Below, piece after piece: positions 1-12,142 of a stretch of DNA of 64,000 bases. How positions within the stretch are numbered: the stretch's first letter is position 1; every line of letters begins with the position of its first letter. The stretch lies in NCBI RefSeq assembly GCF_000972845.2, contig NC_040033.1, positions 2,660,790 through 2,724,789 on the forward strand, written 5' to 3'. Made by a program: the position numbers and the translations under genes. The notes under the pieces were generated by a model. That model was not told the origin of the DNA. It did not search any database and saw only the letters and a program-made list of their open reading frames with translations. The DNA comes from Larimichthys crocea (Eukaryota > Chordata > Actinopteri > Sciaenidae).

Positions 1-1259
1 TGCAGACATACCAATGCACAGCTCTGAAAAACTTACTGTATGCACCCCGTCTTAAGTTTGTCCCTCTGGCTTCTGAGCAGGTCTTGCAATCCAAACAAGA
101 GATATGACTCAGTGGATTTGGAGCCCCTTGAGGAAAGGACTTATCCAACCTAAAACTGATTTGGTGCTGGTGTGTCCAGCAGTTTTGATGAGTTGCCAGC
201 CCTCACTGGAACTAATGCAAAAGGATTCCCACCATGAGCTGACGGGATGGAAGATGGAAAAGTTGGTGTTGCTTAGTCATATTTTATGAACACTGGACAA
301 TGACATTTCAAAGTAAATGGGAAACTACAGACAAAATCCCTTTATCATGTTATTTTTTTTTTACAATCTAAAGATCGCAAGTTAGCTGTAAAACATTGCT
401 ATTGTTCCAGGATACATGACAGGACAATATAAATTAGTTTAGTAAACTCCAAACTCACCTTGCCTTAAAGTTGAAGTTTCCAAATTGCCATCACAATGTA
501 CGCCTCTGAATATTGCCTTGATCTTGTGTTTACTCTGAGCTTGTCACTCAAGTCTTAATATTTTTTTTTTCTATCTCTGATCACAAATGCATTCTCTTTG
601 ATTCAGTTCTTCTATCAGCTGCCTCCTCTCAGAATCTTTTCATACACTTTGGATGATTTAATGAACCATCCGCCTCTGAGTTCTCATGTATTTTCATGTA
701 GTTTCAAGTGGTTTAATAAAGTGTGTCTGTCTGGCTGGAATATTATTGCACAAGGTCCATTCATGATGCGATGCAGCTCTGTCTCTGTCTGAAAAATTTT
801 AGATACAAAAGAATAAGTATATTCAAGTTTTGAGGGAAACAAAATGATCACCAAATGATGCTCTCTATGGAAGAAATGTTAATTAACAAACTGCAAATAT
901 CATGATAAGCTTTGGTGTCACAGTCCTGGACTTTGTAGGTCTATCCTCCACCCAAGCACTTCTTTAAATTTCTGACTTCTAAATATTTAAATATGGACAA
1001 TTATATATGACAGCATTGTGATTGGATCAGTGTCTTTTGTAGATTTTTGCAAGACTCTCTTAAGATAGCAGAGAGAGGCAGAGTCAAGCCACCTTAGGGG
1101 GATTCTTTTTCACTGTTAATGCAACCTAACTACATCCAGAGGATGTCTGGCTGATAGCATCCTGATTGTAATGCATTCTGTACACATTTACATCTTGCAT
1201 GGGGTGTTTATGTGAACACTTTGAAGCCATTTTTACCATTCACACTACAATTTGTGACT
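1..1259. other. Unassigned AT-rich intergenic DNA
   Basis: I see no gene, RNA or recognisable repeat here. The short open frames at 104-289 and 598-792 show no familiar domain and no splice context, so they are treated as chance. Confidence 0.5.
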
Positions 1260-1264
1260 CAACG

Positions 1265-1813
1265 TGTCAGACCTGGACTTAAGGAGAACTCAGATGCAGA
1301 TCAATGACCGACTGGGCAGAACTTTATTGGAATAACTCCCACCTCCAACAGTGAGTGACACCAAAGACAGCACTAGAAATTACACTAGAGCTGAAAACAA
1401 ATAAAGATATGTTTTTAGGAAGAATAACTCTACAAAACAAAAACACTCCAAAGAGGGGAAAAACATAAAAGCAAAGAGGAAAAAGGTAACAGAAAATCAA
1501 TCCACAACAGGGAGGACAAAAGCTACTTCTGATAACATGGGGAAGCAAGGTTGATTAAGAACTGTGGAAAAAACTGGCTGGGGTGAGCGAATGGAACAAA
1601 ACACTCTGGCACAAGACAAAGGGAGACGCAGACTATAAGACACATGAGGGCAATGGGAAACAGGTGGACACAATCAGGAATCAGGGAAGACAAGCCGACT
1701 GGTGACACATGAGGAAGGGCAAGTGACCTGAAACGAGAGGAGAGTTACTTTTCAAAATAAAACAGAAAATGACAAGACAAGACAAAAACCCAGCTTGACC
1801 TCACCGCGTGACA
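1265..1813 (-). mobile_element. Solo LTR, Gypsy-like fish retrotransposon
   Basis: This 549-bp block begins TGTCAGACC and ends GCGTGACA on the plus strand, so it has the TG...CA ends of an LTR. It is flanked by CAACG (1260-1264) and CAACA (1814-1818), a 4-of-5 target-site match. Read on the minus strand it has the layout of fish Gypsy LTRs: a CT-rich U3, a TATA-like CTTATAGT near 1637 and an AATAAA near 1331 shortly before the end. No matching second LTR or gag-pol sequence is present, which suggests LTR-LTR recombination. The short minus-strand open frames inside it (1324-1548, 1523-1708) are not genes. Family assignment is by general resemblance only. Confidence 0.7.
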
Positions 1814-1818
1814 CAACA

Positions 1819-2843
1819 TTAGGCTCAGGAGAGAACTTTTGAAAAGCTAGAATGTGGAAAATCCCAATTTAGTACAGATGAAAGGCAAAACAGTGCCACC
1901 TAGCATTTCACCAGTAAAGGACCATGAAAAGGTTTGACACACGACAACTAAATACGCTGTAACATGAGTTTTCCATCTCTTTCCATAGTGCAACACCCAA
2001 AGTTAGAGACGCCTTGTTAAATTTTCTGGTAAACAAAATTTAAGCTTAGTGTTCCTCAACAAAAGAACAAAACATTGCAGGTGTTGGATGCATTTACCTC
2101 TCAAACAACATCAACAAACAAATTTTCTTAAAACTTTGAAACCTACATTGTTTACTTGCTAGAACACTTCTTCTTGCCTCAGCTGGCACGTTACCTTTAC
2201 TATATAGATCAGCAGAATAATGGGAAACTAATGGAATCACACATGAGAGAAATAAAAACAACATTTGGGATTAGTCTATTTAAACAGTTTTATAGCTCCA
2301 CATAAAACTCCAACAGGAACCTTTGAATGCACTAAGCAACCACTTATATTTAGAAAGTTAGTTTTAAGGAACATGAATGTCCAAATGGATTTAATGCACT
2401 GATGATAAAAATGGAATTGGGGATTACCTTAAGGTACAGACCATGTAAACTGCTCTTGGATTTCATGGACACTGTTTTGGTCCATTCTCCACATGGATTC
2501 AAACCCAGGAGCATTTCAGAAGCGTTTTGCCCCCAAGACTATGTTCATTTGTTCAGATTTGGTCATTTTTATTATTATGTCAATTTTGGCTGTTTTTTAC
2601 AAACAGGAATCTGCACAGGATGTTTTATTTTGAAAATTGACCGGATTCTCGTTTTTTTTTTTGTTTTTTTGTTTTTTTTGTGTTTGTGTCTGCCTTCAGG
2701 CCGGCTCGATCTGCTTTGTGCTGTTTCACTTGGCATCCCTTGATTTGACTGTTCTGTCCGGGGCACTTCTGAAATACGCTGCAGCACTTCTGGTGGAACA
2801 AACTGTGTTTAGAACGCCATACTATGAGAGTTATACATTTGTT
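1819..2843. other. Unassigned DNA with poly-T tracts
   Basis: No gene is recognised. A T-rich tract at about 2651-2681 generates overlapping low-complexity open frames on both strands (2402-2861), which I discount. Confidence 0.45.
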
Positions 2844-2853
2844 AGATTAGCAC

Positions 2854-3065
2854 TTTTTTAAATATATTTATTTATTTTTTTTAAAGATAATCTTTTTGGC
2901 CTTTTATGATAGTACAGCTGAAGATAGACAGGAAGCAGAGAGAGGGGGAGTGACAGGCAGTAAATTAGCCGTCCGATGCGGGATTCGAAACCGGGGCCAG
3001 CTGCAGCGAGGACTATAGCCTCTACACACAGGGCGGCCACTTAACCCACTACGCTACCGACCACC
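2854..3065 (-). mobile_element. tRNA-derived SINE (family S1), copy 1
   Basis: The element reads on the minus strand, with its tRNA-like head at about 3060 and an A/T-rich tail near 2854-2885. A box-B-like GATTCGAAACC lies at about 2982-2992. It is flanked by a perfect 10-bp target duplication, AGATTAGCAC, at 2844-2853 and 3066-3075. The body (GACAGGAA, GGAGTGACAGG, GGCGGCC) matches the copies at 25.0 kb and 48.7 kb. It is non-coding and would need a LINE reverse transcriptase. The open frame 2858-3040 is incidental. Confidence 0.85.
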
Positions 3066-3075
3066 AGATTAGCAC

Positions 3076-3720
3076 ATATTTTATGAAATATTTCTCATTT
3101 GAGAAATAAAAATTGGATTTGTTAAAAAATGAAGCATTTATAACAGAATATTTTCAATGAACAAATCTGAAAGCTTTACTCTGGCAGACTGCAGACTCCA
3201 CGTTCAGAATCACTGCTGTATGTTTTAGATGTTTCCTGTGGGCTAGCATACATGCTTAAAGACACTAGCGTGAATATGAAACAAAACCTACAAATGTGAA
3301 TTGAGCAAAGTAGCTAAATTATGAACTTCTTGCCATGTAAATGTCTCCGTCAGACTGCTTTAATTTGCTGTTATTCACTTCAATCTAGCTATAGTGTCCA
3401 TGTAGAAGTAGCAAATTACTTTTCCATGGTGAACCACATGCGTTAATCCATTACTGTATATCATGCAGCAGTCATCCTCCTGCTGGTTCTTGGTAATGTG
3501 CGCTTTATTTCCACCATCACTCCCTTCATTTCCTATTTTCTTGGAACAATGGAGTGTATTATTGGAAGTAGAAATTAATATAGAAGTCCATGCTTCATGC
3601 AGCTATTTTCTAAAATGCGTAGTTCAGTTCAGTTCCTGAAAACAATGACAAAAATGAACGAGAGGAAACCTGAATTCCTGCTGTGAGGTGACATCATAGA
3701 CTATGACTAACATACAGTCA
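3076..3720. other. Unassigned intergenic DNA
   Basis: Nothing recognisable was found between the SINE and the possible transposon that starts near 3721. Confidence 0.4.
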
Positions 3721-4388
3721 GTGGCGACTGGTGGACAATTTTCTCAGTAGGACGATGCCACGTCCAACAATTTCACAATGTAGAAAATCATGAAATAAGT
3801 AATAAATAACACCTTGTCAAACACATAAGAACTTTTTTATTGTGGTTATGCTCAGAGGCATATTCAGTACAAAAACTACTCACCCTGTGTTTTTATTTAT
3901 TTATTTATTTTTAAACTTCCGATAGGGAGAATAATAGTGATGAATCTTTGCTATTCAGACATGCTGTTCCACACATCAAAGCACCTGACTCATGATAATG
4001 ATTTTTATTTTTTTTTACAAGCTACTGACAGAAACACTAAATTCTGAACATTTCAAACCTGGTAGATTAGAGCATCCTTCAATACAAACAGCAACAAACG
4101 ACAGCATAGAAATTAATTTGAAAATCACTTCACAGAATTAAACTAAATTATACTCAAATAAATTGTCATGTCCTTGATAAGCAATGAAAAAGAGCTGGCA
4201 GAAGGAAATAATAAGCAATATTATAAATAAGAACACTCACCTCTGACACATGGAATTATTGTTTATTATTTTGTTTTATTTGTTCTAAAATGTCATCTGT
4301 GCACAAACACTACTACTACAGAGCCTGAACATGAACAAACAAACCAGTCAGACTACTTTTTGATTAAAGCAGCTATGAGGATGAGCTG

Positions 4389-4930
4389 TTATTTCAGCAG
4401 TTTGAGCATCTCCAGAAGTGGTACAGTGATGGTGTTGGCTCGGTTCTGGATGTTAATGGACTCAAAGAACTGCTCTTGCATCAACGCAGCAGGTGTAAAT
4501 GTCGACTCCTCTGTTTGAAGGGTGATAAGAACATCGTCCTTTAGCACTGACAGCATGAAATCCAACTGCTCCGTTTGTGCCAACAGTAACTTCAGCTGCC
4601 TTTAGGTGCTCCACCAGCACAATCTCCAGAAATTGCAAAAAAAAAACCTGCCATGCCCATTCAAGGTTGACCCAACAACTTTCATACAATTGATTATTTC
4701 ATCATCCAGCTGCTGAGCGATGTTGACTCTTCCTCACTTTTGACTAGCTTGACAAAAATATCCATGTGTGTCCTGTTATATACAGTCTCCATAAGTCCCC
4801 ATGTCCAAATGTCCAACTTCACAGCAGAAATAAACATGTTTACAGCCTGGTACAAAAAACAGTTTTGGTCTCTGTAGCTAATTTCCCCGTTCATGACAAC
4901 TGTACTGAGGGTGAAATTTATCTTATACAA
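4389..4930 (-). pseudogene. Unrecognised protein remnant inside the possible transposon
   Basis: Minus-strand frames from 4930 down to 4389 look like one protein broken by frame changes: a stretch with LYQAVNMFISAVKLDIWTWG, then LDDEII and LEIVLVEHLKAAE, then TEQLDFMLSVLKDD and the end LLEMLKLLK followed by TAA. The pieces follow in order with only short shifts, and the composition is ordinary protein rather than low complexity. I do not recognise the family. It may be transposon-encoded, given the candidate inverted repeats around it, or part of an old cellular pseudogene. No start is proposed because no frame is complete. Confidence 0.3.
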
Positions 4931-4961
4931 CTCACCTGTTCACATTATATTAAGGCTTAAA

Positions 4962-5056
4962 GCTATTATTATTATTATATTATTGTTATTATTATTAGTA
5001 TTTATTATTATTATTATATAATAATAATAATATAATTAATAATAATAATAATAATA
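4962..5056. repeat. (TTA)n / (TAA)n microsatellite, inverted halves
   Basis: TTA repeats run from about 4962 to 5017 and turn into TAA repeats from about 5018 to 5056. The two halves are complementary and could fold into a long AT hairpin. Confidence 0.85.
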
Positions 5057-5096
5057 TTGTCACCCATATCCTTGTGTCCCCTATTGACCAGCCACT

Positions 5097-6649
5097 TCTT
5101 AATATAATATAACTGGGTGGGGACCCCACCAAAATAAGCAAAAGCAACAATAAAAGATCTTTCCATCACTACAGTTCTCTGTAATACCAATACCTAATTA
5201 GCAGGACAGCTGAGAAATAAAGAGTCTGACCCAGTAAGACCACAGAAGGTGTTTCTGTGACCAACAAACAAGCTAATTAAGGATGTTTTGTATCATAATG
5301 TGACCACTATTTAGCAAGGGAATGAAAACTAGCCTCAGGATTTATTTGCTAAATATGCTTTCACACATCTACATAGTTATCAGTGACTCCCAGTGCAAAT
5401 ATACTGCAGCTTTAATCTCAATAAACAGATATCTGCTTATGAATGCAGAATATGTAGGCAAAGGACCAAGACTTTGGAGTCAAAGTGTTGTAGTTTCCCT
5501 TTGTAGTCTGAGTAGTATTGACTATATCATATTTGAGTGAGCTTTGGTTGAAACAGCAAAAGAGGTGAAACGCCCTGGTTGACATGTAATCTCAGAACCC
5601 ATCAGCCATATTCTGATGACAGTTTTTATCTGCACTCGTATACAGATATATGTTCATAGAGATTAGCAGAAATGTATATTTTGTATAGCTAATCGGACTG
5701 CAGAGGACATCCGTTATCCTTGTTTCAGACATCTGCTGGCTACAGCAGAACCCCAGAAACATTGGCCATTGGCCCCAGAGGTTAAATCATTGTCAGGCGA
5801 GAGCTGATAAGTTCTGCAGCGTTAACAGCTTAAACAGTGATGTTTTACATAATTCAATCCACACACAGGGGCTTAAAGTTGCTATAATTGATATTTTCAT
5901 AATAACATGTGAAAGGGGTCGCCAAAAAAAAAAAAAAAAAGCTACAAAAAAATATTATAACTTAGATTCAGAGGATGAGGTGCTGGTCTAAAGATTGAGC
6001 AAAACGAAGCACAAAGTTTTAATCTATTAGATTTGTATTTTTCTGGCCACGATGCTTTAAAATGTAAAAAGTCTTACCCTGTTCTCCCTGCAGTCTAATT
6101 AATGAGAATATATTAAAATAAACTCAAACAAAAGTTGCATTTAATTACTGATTTTGGATCAGTGTCATCACTGTACATGAATATTGATCAATCTATAAAG
6201 AACAGTCAAATAATAATTAAATCTTAACACTAGTATTAGTTGCTGTCTTCCTTTCCGGGTTCATGGAAAAACTATGGGAGCAAAGAAGTCTTTAAAAATC
6301 AGTTTGTCAGTTTTCTTCTGCTTCTTTCAGAGTTAACTCATGATGTACACGCGATGTGTTTACCTGTGGCCTCTGATATCAAACGTTATTTCAAGATAAC
6401 AAACACAGTTCTACATGGTTATGAATAGTATATTCCATTTCTGCCATATCATGTAAATAGATCCCTACACCTGACACACATGACCTCTAACGCCACGTCA
6501 CATCCAGGTTACTGCCACTGTCCTCTATACTTCTTCTATTACGGCTTATAAAATATATTTAGCTCCTCTTTTGACAGCTTGCTCATAAATCAGTGTGTTC
6601 ACTGAAATGTGAAGAACAAAAGAGGACCACTGATCTTTGCCACCTCAGA
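5097..6649. other. Unassigned DNA with A-run
   Basis: No gene is recognised. An uninterrupted A tract of about 18 bases lies at 5923-5940. The open frames 5322-5540 and 6240-6428 have no recognisable content. Confidence 0.45.
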
Positions 6650-8391
6650 TGATCCTGATACCTCAAATCAAATCAAATTTTGTTTGTATAGCCCAAATTC
6701 ACAAAACACATTTTGCCTCAGAGGGCTTTACAATCTGTACAGGGAGTAAGGAAAAACTTGCTCACAAAAAACTTAACAGGGAAAAAAGGTGGAAGAAACC
6801 TCAGGAAGAGCCACAGAGGAGGGATCCCTCTCCCAGGACGGACAGACGTGCAATAGATGTCACGTGTACAGAACAAATCCACACAAACATACTGTACAAT
6901 TACAATGACTGATAAAATGATTACAGTGGCAGTGGAACCTGTGATAGAGATAGAGAGACACAGATGCACAGCAGCAGCAAATCATCAACTAACTATAAAC
7001 TGTAATGGAGATATGGTAACAATAATGACTAGTAATATATATGTAGTGGACGTCATGCAGGACCACAGCAGCAGCCACGATCCACAAGAACAGAAACTCC
7101 AGGGAAGAAGTTTGAGAGAGAGAGAGAGGGAGAGAGGGAGAGAACTATAAGCTTAAGTCTAAGTAGTAGTAAGGTACTATGAGCTCTTTTAGATATGATG
7201 GCGCCTGACCATGAAGAGCTTTGTAAGTAAGGAGAAGAATTTTAAATTCTATTCTAGATTTAATAGGTAGCCAATGCAAGGAAGCCAAAATGGGAGAGAT
7301 GTGATCTCTGATCTTGGTTCCTGTCAGAACACGTGCAGCAGCATTCTGAATTAACTGCAAAGTCCTCAGAGACTTATTAGAGCAGCCTGATAACAAAGAG
7401 TAACAATAGTCCAGCCTTGAAGTAACAAATGCGTGGACTAGTTTTTCTGCATCCGCCTGAGAGACAATGCGTCTGATTTTAGCGATGTTACGTAAGTGGA
7501 AGAATGCAGTCCTCGAAATTTGTTTTATGTGGACGTTAAAGGACAAATCCTGATCAAAAACAACTCCAAGATTCTTTACAGTGGAGCTGGAGGCCAGGGT
7601 GATCCCATCTAAAGTAACTAAGTCTCTAGAAAGAGAGTTTCTGAGGTGTTTGGGTCCAATTACAAGAACTTCAGTTTTGTCTGAATTTAACATCAAAAAA
7701 TTGTAGGTCATCCAACTTTTTATATCCTTAAGGCATGCTTGGAGTTTAGTTAACTGATTGGTTGCATCAGGCTTGATCGATAAATATAATTGGGTGTCGT
7801 CAGCATAACAATGAAAATTGATAGAGTGATTCCTAATAATGTTCCCTAAAGGAAGCATATATAAACTGAATAGAAGTGGTCCAAGTACAGAACCTTGTGG
7901 GACTCCATGACAAACTTTGGTCTGCATGGAGGATTCATCATTGACGTGAACAAACTGAGATCGATCTAAAAAGTACGATTTAAACCAGCTTAGGGCGGTT
8001 CCTTTGATGCCAATTCGATGTTCCAGTCTCTGTAAAAGAATTTGATGGTCAATGGTGTCAAATGCAGCACTAAGATCTAACAGGACAAGTACAGAGATGA
8101 GTCCTTTGTCTGATGCCATTAGGAGGTCATTTGTAACTTTGACTAATGCGGTCTCTGTGCTATGATGCACTCTAAATCCTGACTGAAAATCCTCAAATAG
8201 ACTATTGTTATGGAGAAAGTCACACAGCTGATTAGCTACAGCTTTCTCAAGTATCTTAGACAGAAAGGGAAGGTTTGATATCGGTCTGTAGTTGGCTAAG
8301 ACCTCTGGGTCTAGAGTGGGCTTTTTAAGAAGAGGTTTAATTACAGCTACTTTAAAGGACTGTGGTACATATCCTGATAATAAAGACAGTG
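6650..8391 (-). mobile_element. L2-type LINE, 5'-truncated (L2-1)
   Basis: This minus-strand LINE has a 3' tail at 6650-7144, with repeated TGATT/ATTTG units at 6660-6675 and the fish tail block containing GCCTCAGAGGGCTTTACA and CCTCTCCCAGGACGGACAGA. An uninterrupted reverse-transcriptase frame follows at 7145-8389. The element stops abruptly at about 8391, inside the sequence that should link endonuclease to RT. Truncation at the 5' end is the usual result of incomplete target-primed reverse transcription. No target duplication was found with confidence. Confidence 0.85.
7145..8389 (-). pseudogene. L2-1 reverse transcriptase (5'-truncated ORF2)
   Basis: This is the C-terminal part of a LINE ORF2 protein, whose role is to copy LINE RNA at a nicked chromosomal target. 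About 415 codons are open with no stop. The first methionine is at 8170, but the frame stays open to 8389 and includes the conserved approach IKPLLKKP and [12 protein letters not shown] landmarks follow in order: [13 protein letters not shown], then [18 protein letters not shown], then the catalytic [12 protein letters not shown], then KNLGVVFD, and a C-terminal [12 protein letters not shown] segment with [10 protein letters not shown]. The endonuclease and all of ORF1 are missing, so it cannot be autonomous. The clean frame suggests a fairly recent insertion. The L2/CR1 clade is inferred from motif style. Confidence 0.88.
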
Positions 8392-8465
8392 TTCAATCAT
8401 TCAATGTTGAAATTCCATCCAGAATCATCATTTTGGTTGAGGTTGAATAATTAGTCTCAACTGAA
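8391..8465. repeat. Short AT-rich repeat-like spacer
   Basis: This 75-bp piece carries TTCAATGTTGAAATT and GGTTGAGGTTGAA. These resemble the AATGTTGGTTCAATG motifs at 15.97-16.26 kb. It separates the truncated end of L2-1 from the tail of L2-2. Confidence 0.35.
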
Positions 8466-8698
8466 ACTTTATTTATAAAGCACATTTAAGAACAACTGAG
8501 GTTGACCAAAGTGCTGTACAGGTTGATACAAATAATATACATATAATATACATATAATACATAAAGTGCCATAATTACAACGGGTTAAGACAAATGATAA
8601 GATACTTAAGTGTGGTTAAAAGCCCGGGAGAAAGTGTTTTTTTTAAGGAGGATTTAAAAACCTCAAATGATCCAGCAGATCAGATGTGCCAGGGCAAG

Positions 8699-11600
8699 TT
8701 ATTCCATAGCCTTGGGGCTGCTGCCACAAAGGCTCGGTCCCCTTTTTAGTTTTAATTTAGGGGCAACCAGTAGCAGCTGACTAGAGGATCTCAGTGTTCT
8801 GGCGTGGGTGTGAATATGAAGAAGCTCGGTTAGATACTGGGGGGCTAAGCCATTACAAGCTTTAAAAACAAACAATAAAAATTTAAAATCTATTCTCAAA
8901 GCAACCAGTAACCAGTGTAGTGACGCCAGGACAGGGGATATGTGGTCGCGCTTGTGTTTGGCGGTAAGGAGACGGGCAGTGAGTGGTCCAGGCCAAAATA
9001 AAGTGAGCTGCAGTAATCTCTAGTCTTGTATTAATAAAAGCATGGATCACAGTCTCTAGATCTTTACATGGCAGGTATCCTTTTACTTTTGATAAAATCC
9101 TCAAATGATAAAAGCTATTTTTCATGACCGGGCTAACCTGGTGATCAAATTTCAGCCTGTTGTCAAATATTACTCCGAGATTTTTTACAGATGACCGAAT
9201 GTTTGGAGTAAGGGGATTCAGAAGGCCAGCAGGAAAGTCTGCTGGACCACATCCAAACATTATGATTTCAAGTCTTACTTTGATTCAAAAAGTTTGAAGT
9301 CATCCAGGATTTAACATCGTTTAGGCAGTCGAACAATGTCTGTACAGAATCATTAGATGTGTTACGACCATATATGAAACCCTGCCCAGTCCCAGACGAA
9401 ATCAAACACAAAACCTCCACAGTTACGAAATACACACAAACGAGTATCATCAGATACATATAAACGAGGCGAGCTCACAAACACCACACAAACGAGTGAA
9501 GCTGCCACGATGCTCGGGCGGCTCGAGTTTAAATGCCCGTGATGCTGCGTTGCTGGGCGCTCTCATTGGCGGCGCGGACAGGATGCCACACCAATCCTGG
9601 CCCTGCACAGCCAGACGTGTTGTCCCCGCCTCCTCCAGCTGGGGCCAACCAGGGACCGGGAACCGCACACCTGCATTTACCTAGGGTACAAACACTACAA
9701 ACAAACACACGTGTGGGGCGAAACAGCGACAGCCGTAACAAGATGTCAAAGGCAAGTAAATCTGTACATCATTGGCATAAAAATGAAAAGAAAGATTATA
9801 CTTCTTAAAAAGTGACCCTAATGGTAGCATATATATAACAAGAAGAGAATTGGCCCGAGGATAGAGCCTTGCGGGACTCCGGAAGTAAGAGGGGCTGAGG
9901 ATGAGGTGAATTCACCTAGCTGCACATAAAAACTTATCAGTCAAGTAAGACTGGAACCATGAGAGAGCAGAGCCTGTAATACCCGCCCACTGCTTTAATC
10001 GTGCTAAGAGAATCCCATCATCCACAGTGTCAAAGGCGGCTGTCAAATCAAGGAGCACTAGCATAGCAGGGTTTCCTGAGTCAACAGCTACCATTATATA
10101 ATTAAAAACTCTCAGCAGTGCTGTCTCAGTGCTATGTGATGGTTTAAAGCCAGACTGAAACTTCTCATAGATGTCATTGGCCACTAGGAATGATTGGATC
10201 TGAATAAAAACCACTTTCTCTAAAATAGAGATAGAAATGGCAATAGAGATAGGCCTGAAGTTAGTTAGGAATTAATAAATAACGTCAGGGCCCACCGTAC
10301 TGAATACCTCTTTAAGGAGACGAGAGGGGATGCTGTCTGAAGAACAGTTTGTAGGTCACAGATGCTGAACTACATTGGCCAGTGCGGGGAGGGATACAGG
10401 TTAAAACTGATCAAAAGCAGCATGTAAAGGAGGAACGGTGAGGTCAGAGATATGGCCTGCAGAAGGAGAGGCAGGTGACCTAAGAGCAGAGATTTTTTCA
10501 ATAAAAAATTTGGGGAAATTCTCAAAGGGTGAGTGAGGGTACAACTGGAGAGTTATCACAAGGGTTTACAAGTGAGTTAAAAATGTTAAAAAGAACTTGG
10601 GGCCTGTGACGATTACAAGAGACAAGACTGGAGAAATAATCCATTCTAGCAGCCTTAACAGCACTCTGGTAGACAGACAGGGTTTCACAAAGAGCTTCTT
10701 TAGAGACATGGAGCTTATCTTTTTTCCACTTTCTCTCAGCGCCGACATGAGCGCCTGAGAGCGCGTGTGGAGTCGTTAAGCCACGGTTCTGTACGTGCTT
10801 TTATGAGCCTTGCTCTAAAAGGTGCAACAGAATCTGGGATATCCGTGCAAGTAGAATTAAAATTGCTTAAAAAATGTTCAGTTTTAAGAGCATGATTATC
10901 GTCCATAGTGCTAAGTATATCACCAGAAGTGATATAGTCATTATACACGGCTGAGAACTGTGATGCAGTTTGAGCGTTGATGGTGCACAGAAGCATAGGT
11001 TTTTGCAGTCAAACAAGGGATTAAAACAGTAAAAAGCACAGGCAGATGGTCAGAGATACACTTTTCACAGATTTCATTAACGCTCACAGATAAATCGTGT
11101 GATAAAACCAAATCTAAAATGTGCCCTTTCTCGTGAGTCGGGTCTTTAACACATTGAACAAGATTCAATGAGGGTTAAGAAATCAGTGACCAATGGTCTT
11201 GATCTGCAGCAGACATGTATATTGAAATCTCCAGAAATAAGAAAATGATCGTATTTCACGGAGACACATGACAGAAAATCTGCAAGTCACAGAGGAAGTC
11301 CTTGTTAAATTTTGGAGGCCGATAAACAACCGCAAACATAACAGAGAAAGAGGAAAGTTGTAGCTCAAAAGTTTGAAGTTCAAAACTGGAGTAGGTAGCA
11401 GATGGAATAGGACGGCACTGAAAGTTGGATTTGAACACCGAGGCCAGGCCGCCACCCCTGCCGGTCCCCCGCTGGGAACTGAGGAATGAACAGCCGGAAG
11501 GAAGGAGTTCAGAGAACGGTGTGCACTCACCATCCCGAAGCCAATTCTCTGTCAGGAGCATAAAGTCCAAATCCCGGAAGTGAAGAAGTCATTCAATAAA
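8699..11600 (-). pseudogene. L2-2 ORF2 (endonuclease + reverse transcriptase), decayed
   Basis: Fragments in several minus-strand frames make up an ORF2. From 5' to 3', an endonuclease piece (11256-11570) has LTENWL with the metal-binding Glu, GRGGGLA and VVYRPPK. A second endonuclease piece (10941-11168) has HILDLVLSH and the terminal ISDHLPVLF. Linker pieces lie at 10566-10996. An RT piece (9912-10214) has HSTETALLR and LLDLTAAFDTVDD. C-terminal RT pieces (8883-9260, 8699-8899) have KNLGVIFDN and LLFVFKACNGLAPQYL. The region with the catalytic YADD was largely lost around the solo LTR insertion. It is clearly non-functional. Confidence 0.8.
9360..9740. mobile_element. Solo LTR inside L2-2
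   Basis: A 381-bp block starts TGTTACG and ends CGTAACA, a perfect 7-bp inverted terminus with TG...CA ends. It is flanked by a perfect 5-bp target duplication, AGATG, at 9355-9359 and 9741-9745. L2-2 coding sequence continues on both sides. It is GC-richer than its surroundings. There is no internal region, so it is a solo LTR left by recombination. Polarity cannot be fixed: a TTTAAATG at about 9528 could be a TATA-like element on the plus strand. The overlapping small open frames (9450-9741) are incidental. Confidence 0.85.
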
Positions 11601-11934
11601 AAGTTTTGTTTACTAGTGACCTGGTGTATAGCAAAGCTAGGGCCAACCTTGTAGCAGGTGATTTCTCAGCCGTTTTGGTGGCATGGGTAAGAGGACGTGC
11701 TGTATGTTAGCTGCTAGCATTTGGCTACCCCTCCAATTGGGATGAACTCCGTCGGTCCTGAACAGGGATGAACGGTTAAAATTGTCAATAAAACCTATGT
11801 TATGAGCTCTGCAGGCAGACTGGAGCCAGGTGTTGAGGCTGAGGATTCTGCTAAAATGCCCTGGACCACGGGCGAGTGTTGGGAGGGGACCACTGATAAA
11901 AACAGACTTCCCACTAGGACTGGTAAACTAATAT

Positions 11935-12006
11935 TCAAATTTCGAATATTATTCGAATATGATAAAAATATGTATATTCGAACGTAAAAATGAATATTCG
12001 AATATT
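11935..12006. repeat. hAT-1 left subterminal repeats
   Basis: Several overlapping copies of TTCGAATAT and its reverse occur here, with matching copies near the right end (14841-14870). Subterminal motif clusters of this kind bind transposase in hAT elements; binding here is inferred. Confidence 0.65.
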
Positions 12007-12142
12007 TACTATTTGCTCAGGGCAGCGCGCGCATTGATTCTCCTCCGTTGTGTCCCATGGTGCGTCCCTTACTGACCTGTAGGCTAGCTATCTGCAGTCA
12101 CGTGACACAACAAGGAAGCACCCCATCCCGCTCCCCACCTCA

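Larger units (their letters stand above)
3721..5096 (-). mobile_element. Possible decayed DNA transposon
   Basis: The left edge reads AGTGGCGACTGGTGGACAAT. The right edge, reverse-complemented, reads AGTGGCTGGTCAATAGGGGA. The two are similar enough to suggest imperfect terminal inverted repeats of a roughly 1.4-kb element. A minus-strand coding remnant (4389-4930) lies inside. I could not find a clear target duplication, so the family is unassigned. Loss of the match in an alignment would remove this call. Confidence 0.3.

Noticed and set aside
1324..1708. Hydrophobic, Cys-rich minus-strand frames resembling small membrane proteins
   Set aside because: They fall inside the solo LTR and reflect its T-rich U3/R composition.
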